Source: Bryobacteraceae bacterium (lineage in GTDB: Bacteria > Acidobacteriota > Terriglobia > Bryobacterales > Bryobacteraceae). From it: a DNA stretch of 64,000 nt. Under the pieces are notes generated by a model, which saw nothing but the letters and a program-made list of their open reading frames with translations, had not been told where the DNA came from and made no database searches. Where the stretch lies: the NCBI GenBank assembly GCA_041394945.1, contig JAWKHH010000002.1, forward strand, positions 62,001-126,000, in the 5' to 3' direction. The translations under genes were made by a program, and so were the position numbers. Position 1 is the stretch's first letter, and every line of letters starts with the position of its first letter. Positions 7,797 through 14,519 of the stretch are shown here, in pieces.

Positions 7797-9488
7797 TCAG
7801 TTCGCCCCCCGAAGGGCCGCAGCGTCGTTGTGGAGAGCGCCATCGGCTAGGCCATAAACGCGATCGAAGTGAGGCCAGAGGCTTGGGCGCTCGGTGGCGG
7901 CAATCAGGGTCCAGGGGGCTTTCGGATCGAACAGCGTCTGGACGAGATGGCCTTCGAGATGGAGATCGTCGATGGCGTCGAGGGCTTCGTCGACGAGCAG
8001 CAGGCGGGGTTTGTGGAGGATGGCGCGAGCGAAGGTGAGACGGAGCGCTTCACTGGGAGCGAGCGGGCGGCCGCTTGGGGTGAGTTGGGTGTCCCAGCCT
8101 TTTGGAAGGTCCTGGACGGCCTGGAGGATGCCCGCGTGCTCAAGGGCGTGCTTGAGTTCCCCGGCCGGAACGTCGCGGCCGAGGGTGACGTTCTGGGCGA
8201 TGGTTCCGGGGAGGATCTCCGCGCCGCGGATGAGCATGGCGGCGGAGCGGAGATCGTCCTTGGCGATGTGGCGGTAGTCGATGCCGTCGAGTTCGAGGCT
8301 GCCTTGTTGGGGGTCGCGGAGGCCGTAGAACAGGTCGAGGAGAGTGCTCTTGCCGGCGGCGTTACGGCCGTGGATGGCGATCTTCTCACCGGGCCGGATT
8401 TCGGCCTGGGCGCCGGAGAGAATCGGCCGCGAGCCGTAGCTGAAGCCCACTCCGGCGAAGCGGAGGGCGGCCGGACCGGGCCGGCTGCCAGCGTGGAGCG
8501 AGCCGGTGGAGCCGTCTTCGAGCGGGAGTCCGGTGATGTGAGAGAGCTTGTCGAGGGCGGCCTGGAGGTCGTAGAAGGTTTCGAGCGACTTGCCGAACTT
8601 GGCGAAGCTGCCGACGGCGAGGCTGACGACGAGTTCGGCGGCGACGAGTTGGCCGAGGGTCAGTTCGCCTCCGATGACGAGGTAGCCGCCGATGCCGAGA
8701 AGGCTCGCGAGCGCGACGGCCTGGAGGAGTTGAGTGCCGGCGATCTGGCGGATCAGGACGCGGAAGTGCCGCCCGCGGTGATGGAGGTAGCCGAGCACCA
8801 GACGGTTGGCCTCGTCGGTAGCCATGCGTGCGCCGTCGGACGAGCGAAGGGTGACGCTGTGACGGGCCACTTCTTCTAGCCAGGCAAGCACGTCGTACTT
8901 GGCGCGGGATTCGTCAATGGCGGTGCGGACGGCGCCGCGGCCGAGGCCGAGGACGACGAGGACGATGAAGAAAACGAGGACGAGATCGAAGACGAGGAGG
9001 TAGGGATGATAGGCGGCGAGCAGGAGGACGCCGGCGAGGGTTTGCATGGCGACGGTCAGGCCGTCGATCAGGAGAATAGTGGCGCTCTTCTGGACGGTTG
9101 TGACGTCGAGGAAGCGGTTGACGAGCTCGGGGACGTGCTGGCCGTCGACAGCGTCGACCTGGAAGCGAAGCAGGCTGTCGAGCACGGCCGAGGCCTGGCG
9201 GGCGAAGATGCGCCGCTGGACGGTTTCAAGGACGATGGCGCGAAGTACGTAGAGCAGGGCGGAGGCGGCGAGAGCGCCGGTGACGAGAGCGGCGAGCACG
9301 ACGACGGGCTGAAGGACGCTGCCGAAGGCGACCGTGTTGACGAGCGCCTGGACGGCGACGGGCAGCGCGAGCGAGAGAAGGCCGATGGCGACGGAATAGA
9401 CGAGCGCCACGGCGAGGCCGCCGCGTTCCGCGCGGAGCAGGGGGAGAGTCCGGGCGAGGACTCCGGAATGATGCGGCTTGCTGTGCAC
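7797..9488 (-). CDS. ABC exporter (fused permease and ATPase) with non-canonical NBD motifs
   Basis: This is a 563-residue half transporter. The transmembrane domain is at about 20-310 with five to six helices (VALVYSVAIGLLSLALPVAV, LVFDLVLVFFIVLVVLGLG), and the nucleotide-binding domain at about 340-563. Walker A is intact (GRNAAGKST, about 374-382), as is Walker B with the catalytic Glu (LLLVDEAL, Glu near 501). The Q-loop Gln is replaced (MLIRGAE, near 421), the LSGGQ signature reads LAPSE (about 476-480), and the H-switch His reads Glu (AATERPS, near 533). The start is placed at GTG 9488, directly downstream of a good promoter; an in-frame GTG at 9530 would lie upstream of it. With HlyD and TolC it forms a three-part exporter. 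Confidence 0.82.
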   Translation of the reverse strand: MHSKPHHSGVLARTLPLLRAERGGLAVALVYSVAIGLLSLALPVAVQALVNTVAFGSVLQPVVVLAALVTGALAASALLYVLRAIVLETVQRRIFARQASAVLDSLLRFQVDAVDGQHVPELVNRFLDVTTVQKSATILLIDGLTVAMQTLAGVLLLAAYHPYLLVFDLVLVFFIVLVVLGLGRGAVRTAIDESRAKYDVLAWLEEVARHSVTLRSSDGARMATDEANRLVLGYLHHRGRHFRVLIRQIAGTQLLQAVALASLLGIGGYLVIGGELTLGQLVAAELVVSLAVGSFAKFGKSLETFYDLQAALDKLSHITGLPLEDGSTGSLHAGSRPGPAALRFAGVGFSYGSRPILSGAQAEIRPGEKIAIHGRNAAGKSTLLDLFYGLRDPQQGSLELDGIDYRHIAKDDLRSAAMLIRGAEILPGTIAQNVTLGRDVPAGELKHALEHAGILQAVQDLPKGWDTQLTPSGRPLAPSEALRLTFARAILHKPRLLLVDEALDAIDDLHLEGHLVQTLFDPKAPWTLIAATERPSLWPHFDRVYGLADGALHNDAAALRGAN

Positions 9489-9494
9489 TACTCC

Positions 9495-9524
9495 AATATA
9501 CGACAAAAATTTCGTGTTTTTCAA
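9495..9524 (-). promoter_or_regulatory. Sigma70-type promoter of the ABC-HlyD-TolC operon
   Basis: On the minus strand TTGAAA (9519-9524) and TATATT (9495-9500) are separated by 18 bp. A transcript starting about seven bases downstream would begin at or next to GTG 9488, so the message may be leaderless. This is pattern matching only. Confidence 0.5.
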
Positions 9525-9532
9525 GTCCACTC

Positions 9533-9562
9533 TTGCAATTCACGTATTGTGGAACATATAAT
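9533..9562 (+). promoter_or_regulatory. Sigma70-type promoter of the winged-helix regulator
   Basis: TTGCAA (9533-9538), 18 bp, then a perfect TATAAT (9557-9562). The expected transcription start is about 9569-9572, coinciding with ATG 9572, and no Shine-Dalgarno is present, so the mRNA is probably leaderless. It lies back to back with the exporter promoter in an AT-rich island of an otherwise GC-rich region. Confidence 0.55.
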
Positions 9563-9571
9563 TAGGTTGCG

Positions 9572-9862
9572 ATGTCCGGGTGGACCTTTCTCACGAATCA
9601 CGCGCACGTTTTTTTGTGTCTGGCGCTGGATCCGGAGATCCGGCTGCGGGACGTGGCAGACCGGGTGGGAATCACGGAACGGGCGGCGCAGCGGATTGTG
9701 GCCGATCTGGACGCGGAAGGGTACATATCGACGGAACGGGTGGGTCGGCGGAACCGCTACGTGGTGCACGGGGAGCAGCCCTTGCGGCATCAGATGGAAG
9801 GGCACCGGTCCGCGGGGGCGCTGGTGGATCTGCTGGCGGGGGCGAAGAAGAGAAGCCGGTAG
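9572..9862 (+). CDS. Small winged helix-turn-helix regulator (MarR-like)
   Basis: This is a 96-residue protein that is almost entirely one winged-helix domain: SGWTFLTNHAHVFLCLALD, helix LRDVADRVGITERAAQRIVA as the turn and recognition helices, then the wing EGYISTERVGRRNRYVV. The first residues, and a C-terminal segment LRHQMEGHRSAGALVDLL, match a common group of small HTH transcription factors in actinobacteria and acidobacteria. It is divergent from the exporter operon across about 80 bp that holds both promoters, so it is the obvious candidate regulator of the exporter and of itself. No ligand domain is visible. Confidence 0.85.
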   Translation: MSGWTFLTNHAHVFLCLALDPEIRLRDVADRVGITERAAQRIVADLDAEGYISTERVGRRNRYVVHGEQPLRHQMEGHRSAGALVDLLAGAKKRSR

Positions 9863-9906
9863 CGAGGACGGCTGCTCCGGGATAGAATGGGTCGCGAAAG
9901 GGACCC

Positions 9907-11184
9907 ATGATGAACTGGACACGTAGAAGCTTCCTCGGCTCCGTATCTGCCGCGGCGCCCCTGATGGCTCAGCGCGGCAACCGGGCAAAGATCAAGATCA
10001 CGGATTTGCGCTGCGCGATTATCGGCCGCAATCCGGTGGTTCGCATCGTGACGGACCAGGGGGTGTCCGGGTACGGCCAGGCGGAATCGTCGAAGGCGTA
10101 CCTGAAGCCGATGGTGCTTTTCTACAAAGACTATCTGCTTGGCGAGGACCCGACCGATGTCGAGCGGGTGATGATGAAGATCCGCCGGATGGGCGCATCG
10201 AAGCCGTGGGGCGCGGCGGTGAGCGCGATCGAGATCGCGTTGTGGGATATCGCGGGCCAAGTGGCGGGCGTACCAGTGTACAAGCTGCTCGGCGGCAAGA
10301 TTCGCGACCGGGTACGCATCTACAATGGCGGCTTCCGTCCGCCGATGAACGGACAAAACCCGCAGGACTACGCCGAGAACGTACAGCGGATGAAAGAGGC
10401 CAAGGAAGGCTTCACTCTCATCAAGATGGCGGTGGGTTTCCACAACCCGCGGATGATGGGCGCGATTCCGGACATGTGGTACGACGAGCCGCGCCGCGGG
10501 GCGCCGCACGGCAACCGGGGGACGCTCACCGAGCGCGGACTGGCGCATATCGTGGCTTGCGTGGAAGCGATGAAAAAGGTGCTGGGCGACCAGGTGGGAC
10601 TGGCGCTGGATTGCGGTCCGGGCTGGATGATCAAGGATGCGGTGCAGTTCGCGCGGGCTTGCGAGCCGCTGCACATCACGTGGCTCGAGGATCTGCTGAC
10701 GGGCGACTACACGCCCTATCCGAACGCGGAGTTGTTCCGGGACCTGAAGATGATGACGTCGGTTCCGATCCACACGGGCGAGCAGATTTATCTCCGGCAG
10801 AACTTCAAGGACCTGATCGAGAAGCAGGCGGTGGACGTGTTGGGGCCGGATCCGGAAGACGTGGGCGGCATCGGGGAGCTGAAATGGATCGCCGAGTACG
10901 CCGATCTGCACGCGATTTCGGTGGCGCCGCACGGGATTTTCGACGGGCTGATCGGGCTGGCGGCTCACGTTCATCTGGCGGCGGCGATGCCGCAGAACTA
11001 CATCGCGTTCGAGTATCCCTACGGGCAGCCGGAATGGTGGTACGACATCGTGGACGGGCTGCCGGGGCAGATCGTGAACAAGGGCTTCATTGACGTTTGG
11101 GATCGGCCGGGGCTGGGTGTCACGTTCAAGGTGGCCGCGGCGAAGGCCCGGTTGACGGACGAGGACAAAGGATTCTTCGACTGA
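9907..11184 (+). CDS. Tat-exported enolase-superfamily enzyme (mandelate racemase/galactonate dehydratase-like)
   Basis: This is a 425-residue protein. The N-terminus NWTRRSFLGSVSAAAP is a clear twin-arginine signal. The capping domain covers about 28-130, ending in the cap/barrel junction WGAAVSAIEIALWDIAGQ and the motif LLGGKIRDRVRIY. Barrel residues are K173 (LIKMA), metal ligands D235 (LDCG), E261 (WLED) and E292 (HTGEQ), and His 342 (VAPHG). This arrangement is typical of acid-sugar dehydratases such as galactonate or mannonate dehydratase, but K173 is followed by M-A, not x-K, so the specificity is open. It starts at ATG 9907 (a second ATG follows) behind AAAGG. It is a different subgroup from the enzyme at 625-1998. 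Confidence 0.85.
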   Translation: MMNWTRRSFLGSVSAAAPLMAQRGNRAKIKITDLRCAIIGRNPVVRIVTDQGVSGYGQAESSKAYLKPMVLFYKDYLLGEDPTDVERVMMKIRRMGASKPWGAAVSAIEIALWDIAGQVAGVPVYKLLGGKIRDRVRIYNGGFRPPMNGQNPQDYAENVQRMKEAKEGFTLIKMAVGFHNPRMMGAIPDMWYDEPRRGAPHGNRGTLTERGLAHIVACVEAMKKVLGDQVGLALDCGPGWMIKDAVQFARACEPLHITWLEDLLTGDYTPYPNAELFRDLKMMTSVPIHTGEQIYLRQNFKDLIEKQAVDVLGPDPEDVGGIGELKWIAEYADLHAISVAPHGIFDGLIGLAAHVHLAAAMPQNYIAFEYPYGQPEWWYDIVDGLPGQIVNKGFIDVWDRPGLGVTFKVAAAKARLTDEDKGFFD

Positions 11185-11204
11185 CCCGTTGGGGCGGCAG
11201 TGCG

Positions 11205-11639
11205 CTAGAGCGAGCCGACCGTCTCGCGGCGCTCGGGGGCAGGGGCGATCGGGTTGCCGGCGCGGATCCAGCGGCGCCGTCGGCGCAGGAGCAGGCCTAC
11301 GAACAGCGCGGCGGGGGCTAGCGCGGCGAGGAGGGCGACGTTGCTGACGCTCTCGTCGATTTCCATGTCGACTCCGTTCTCGCGGAGGGTCCAGTAGAGA
11401 TCAGGGTCGTTGGAGGGAACGCGCGCGCGGAAGCGGCCGCGGTTGTCGAGGTACTCGCCTTCGACGTGAGTCTGGCGGCGGATGACGATGCGGCCCACCT
11501 GGCCGGCCTCCACTTCATTCAGGAATCGCGAGTAGGAGATCGACGGAGTTTCGGTTTCGGTATGGCGGCGCCAGGCGAGCAAGGCGAGGAAGTTGAACGC
11601 CACGAACAGGACGATGAGGAGGAGACGCCGTGTGGTCAT
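11205..11639 (-). CDS. Free-standing FtsH extracellular-domain-like membrane protein
   Basis: This is a 144-residue protein with two membrane helices (LLLIVLFVAFNFLALLAW at 5-22 and VALLAALAPAALFVGLLL near 105-122). Between them is a small periplasmic domain with SYSRFLNEVEAGQVGRIVI and the later YWTLRENGVDMEI. This is the layout and sequence pattern of the N-terminal FtsH_ext region of FtsH proteases, but the AAA ATPase and zinc protease are absent: after helix two comes RRRRRWIRAG and the protein ends. I chose the ATG at 11639. It may modulate FtsH or be the remains of a duplicated FtsH. It runs convergent to the enolase-superfamily gene. Confidence 0.7.
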   Translation of the reverse strand: MTTRRLLLIVLFVAFNFLALLAWRRHTETETPSISYSRFLNEVEAGQVGRIVIRRQTHVEGEYLDNRGRFRARVPSNDPDLYWTLRENGVDMEIDESVSNVALLAALAPAALFVGLLLRRRRRWIRAGNPIAPAPERRETVGSL

Positions 11640-11656
11640 CGGAATGCCGCTGATCG

Positions 11657-11926
11657 CTAGTGGGACTGGAGCCAGGCGATGATGAGGATCGCCGGGATAG
11701 CGGCGAGGGCGGCAGTGCTCCATCGGCCTTCGTGGCGGATGACGGATCCGAGTCCGGCGAGCACGGCGACGGCGCCGCCGAATACGTAGACGATGAGACT
11801 GACGAGGGCGTTCGGATCGCGGGCTTCGCGGTGTCCGAGGGTGAGGATGCCGGCCATGGAGGCCGCGGTGGCCGCCATGGATACGAGCGAGCAGATAGGT
11901 GGTTTGGATCGAACGGCTTGATTCAT
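11657..11926 (-). CDS. Small hypothetical membrane protein, three predicted helices
   Basis: This is an 89-residue protein I do not recognise. Hydrophobic segments are at about 12-30 (CSLVSMAATAASMAGILTL), 42-62 (LVSLIVYVFGGAVAVLAGLG) and 71-86 (STAALAAIPAILIIAWL). It lies 17 bp upstream of the FtsH_ext-like gene on the same strand and 42 bp downstream of the DASS transporter, so it may share their transcript. No catalytic motif is visible. The coding call rests on the coherent helical pattern and tight packing between neighbours. Confidence 0.6.
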   Translation of the reverse strand: MNQAVRSKPPICSLVSMAATAASMAGILTLGHREARDPNALVSLIVYVFGGAVAVLAGLGSVIRHEGRWSTAALAAIPAILIIAWLQSH

Positions 11927-11968
11927 CGGGACGAGCCCCGTCTCCCTAGATTACCAGCAGCCGGGGCG

Positions 11969-13399
11969 CTACCAGTAGCCGAGCACCTTCCACCAGGCGA
12001 AGCCGACCGTGCCATACACGGCGATGTTGACGAGGGAGACGAAAAACCCCACCTTCCACCAGAGTTTCATCGGCACGTAGTCGTGCGAGAAGAACATGGG
12101 CGTTGGGGTGGTGCCGTACGTAGTGAGTCCGGCCGAGAGGTTGGAGAAGCAGGCGAAAGCGTATGCGACCAGGCCGAGGGGAGCGCCCTGTGCGGCGAGG
12201 ACGGCGAGGAACGGCGGGTACATGGCGAGGATATGGGCGGTGATGCTGGCGAAGCAGTAGTGGGCGTAGAAATAGATGAGCAACGCGATGACGAAGATCA
12301 CCACCCATCCGGAGCCCTCGAGGGCGGAGGCGACGGCGTTAGCGAACTCCTTCGGCACGCCGGTGTCGTTGAGGGCCTTGCCCAGCCGGACGAGTCCGCC
12401 GTACCACACGAAGATGTCCCAGGCGGCGCGTTCGCCCTTGACGTCTTCCCAGGTGAGGACGCCGGTGACGAGGAGCGCGCTTGACCCGAGCAGAGCAGTG
12501 ACGGTGATATCGACTCCGTGGATGCCGCTGGTGACCCACATGCCGCAGACGGTCACGAACACCACGGCGAGGATTCTCTCCCGCGCCGAGAGCGGGCCCA
12601 TGGCGGCAAGCTGTTCGCGGGCGAACGTAGCCGCTTCCGGAGTGCTTTGGATCTCGGGCGGGTGGAAGCGAAGGATGAGCCACGGAGTGATGGCGAGGCA
12701 GATGAGCCCCGGGACGAGTCCGGCGAGGAACCAACTGGACCAGGTGATTGCGTAGCCGGCCTGGGTGGAGATCTGGGCGGCGAGCGGGTTGCTGGCCTGT
12801 CCGGTAAAGAACATCGACGATGTGACGCAGATGCCCTGGTAGACGGAAAGGTACAGAAATGTGCCAAGCAGCGCGGCTTTCGGACCGGGTGTGGAGCCGT
12901 AGAGTTCGGCGATGGAGCGGAGGATGGGGAGGACGACGCCGCCGGACCGCGCGCCGTTCGAGGGGATGATGCTGGCGAGCACCATGTCGGAAAGGGAGAG
13001 TCCGTAGCAGATGCCGAGCGAACTGCGGCCGAGAAGGCGGACGAAGAAGAGCGCGATGCGGCGGGCCAGTCCGGTATTGATGAGGGCGCGCGAAATAAAG
13101 AAGGCTGCCATCACGAGCCAGACGGTGGGGTCGCCGAAGCCGGCGAGCGCGGAGGCGATGGTGAGTCCGCCGAGGATCGAGGAAAGGACGATGGCGAGCA
13201 GGACGAGCGCGCCGCCGGGAATGGGCTGGAGGATGAGTCCGAGGACGGCGGCGAGGAATATGGCTACGAGGCGCCAGGCGTCTGGCTTGACGGCGGCCGG
13301 TTTCGGGATCAGGTAGGCGACCGCGAAGTAAACGGCGATGAGGGCGGCGAAGCGGACGAACCGGGAGCGCCCGCTTGGAGCGGTGGGCTGAGGGTTCAT
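11969..13399 (-). CDS. DASS-family anion:Na+ symporter (dicarboxylate/tricarboxylate type)
   Basis: This is a 476-residue inner-membrane protein with a dozen hydrophobic segments. Family marks are the paired re-entrant hairpin motifs: SIIPSNGARSGGVVLPI near 160 and the C-terminal YGTTPTPMFFSHDYVP near 445, together with LSAGLTTYGTTP and a DITVTALLGSSALLV segment. This fits the CitT/SodiT1 (2-oxoglutarate/malate) branch of the divalent anion:sodium symporters. Its start overlaps the stop of the threonine aldolase gene by four bases (ATGA at 13396-13399), so the two are co-translated. The substrate is probably a C4-C6 carboxylate; exact specificity cannot be read. Confidence 0.88.
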   Translation of the reverse strand: MNPQPTAPSGRSRFVRFAALIAVYFAVAYLIPKPAAVKPDAWRLVAIFLAAVLGLILQPIPGGALVLLAIVLSSILGGLTIASALAGFGDPTVWLVMAAFFISRALINTGLARRIALFFVRLLGRSSLGICYGLSLSDMVLASIIPSNGARSGGVVLPILRSIAELYGSTPGPKAALLGTFLYLSVYQGICVTSSMFFTGQASNPLAAQISTQAGYAITWSSWFLAGLVPGLICLAITPWLILRFHPPEIQSTPEAATFAREQLAAMGPLSARERILAVVFVTVCGMWVTSGIHGVDITVTALLGSSALLVTGVLTWEDVKGERAAWDIFVWYGGLVRLGKALNDTGVPKEFANAVASALEGSGWVVIFVIALLIYFYAHYCFASITAHILAMYPPFLAVLAAQGAPLGLVAYAFACFSNLSAGLTTYGTTPTPMFFSHDYVPMKLWWKVGFFVSLVNIAVYGTVGFAWWKVLGYW

Positions 13400-14433
13400 C
13401 GGGTGGCGGCCGAGGTGATCTCCGTGGATGCCTCAAGGGCGGCCTGGCACTGTTCGCGAGTGACGTCGTAGTGAGTGACGAAGCGCATGCGACTTGGTGA
13501 GACGGCGTTGGCGAGGACTCCGCGCTGCTTGAGCGCGGCGCTGAATTCGGGGGCGGTGAATCCGGTTCCAGCCACGTCGAAGATGACGATGTTGGTGCGG
13601 ACGGAGGCGGCGTCGATCGAGATTCCAGGGATGGCGGCGACGCCATCGGCGAGCAGGCGCGCATTGGCGTGATCCTCGTGGAGGCGGGCGGGCATTTGTT
13701 CGAGGGCGATGAGACCCGCCGCGGCGAGAACGCCGGCCTGGCGCATGCCGCCGCCGAGGCGTTTGCGGTAGAGACGGCCGCGGGCCATGTCGTCGTGGGC
13801 GCCGACGAGGACGGAGCCCACGGGCGCGCCGAGGCCTTTCGAAAGGCAGAACATGACGGAGTCGACGTTGGCGGCCAGGCGGTGAACGGGGATGCCGAGC
13901 GCGGCAGCGGCGTTAAAGACGCGAGCGCCGTCCATGTGGACCGGCAACTGCCGATCGTGCGCGCGGTGGCAGATGTCGTCGACGGTTTCGAGCGGCGTAA
14001 CTGCGCCGCCGGCCATGTTGTGCGTGTTCTCGATCTCGATCAATCCGGTGGGCGCCCAGTGTGGACTGAGCGCGCGGATCTCGGGTTCGATGGCCCGCCA
14101 GGTGAGGATGCCGTCCAGTGCGGCGACGGGGCGGGCAAGGCAGCCGGCGAACCAGCCGAGCATGGCGAGTTCGTAGTTGAGCACGTGCGAGCGCGATTCG
14201 CAGATGACTTCCTGGCCGTGCTCGGTGTGTATCTTCAGGGCGATGGTGTTGCCCATGGTGCCGGAGGGGACGAAGAGTCCGGCCTGTTTGCCGAAGATTT
14301 CGGCCGCCCGTGCTTCGAGGCGGTTGACGGTAGGGTCTTCCAGGTAGACATCGTCACCGACTTCGGCGTCGGCCATGGCTTTTCGCATGGCGGGGGTTGG
14401 CTTCGTAACGGTATCGGAACGGAGATCGATCAT
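13396..14433 (-). CDS. ltaE: Low-specificity L-threonine aldolase
   Basis: This is a 345-residue PLP enzyme that cleaves L-threonine or allo-threonine to glycine and acetaldehyde. It begins MIDLRSDTVTKPTPAMRKAM, the highly conserved threonine aldolase start. GDDVYLEDPTVNRLE and VPSGTMGNTIALKIHT bind the cofactor phosphate, the D-G-A-R motif (HMDGARVFNAA) lies near 167-176, and the Schiff-base lysine is K199 in FCLSKGLGAPVGS. The length is normal for the family. It is the first gene of an operon whose second gene, overlapping by four bases, is the DASS transporter. The cytochrome-like gene on the other strand starts about 90 bp away. Confidence 0.93.
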   Translation of the reverse strand: MIDLRSDTVTKPTPAMRKAMADAEVGDDVYLEDPTVNRLEARAAEIFGKQAGLFVPSGTMGNTIALKIHTEHGQEVICESRSHVLNYELAMLGWFAGCLARPVAALDGILTWRAIEPEIRALSPHWAPTGLIEIENTHNMAGGAVTPLETVDDICHRAHDRQLPVHMDGARVFNAAAALGIPVHRLAANVDSVMFCLSKGLGAPVGSVLVGAHDDMARGRLYRKRLGGGMRQAGVLAAAGLIALEQMPARLHEDHANARLLADGVAAIPGISIDAASVRTNIVIFDVAGTGFTAPEFSAALKQRGVLANAVSPSRMRFVTHYDVTREQCQAALEASTEITSAATR

Positions 14434-14519
14434 GGCGTTCGGGGCTTTGCGGTCCAGGTGTCATGATATCCGTTTCCACGGAGTGTTTTTGGATGATACG
14501 ATGTCGGTGCGTATTCCCC

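Noticed and set aside
12339..13664. Long minus-strand frames inside the DASS transporter and threonine aldolase genes
   Set aside because: They are Arg/Pro-rich shadows out of phase with the recognisable proteins.
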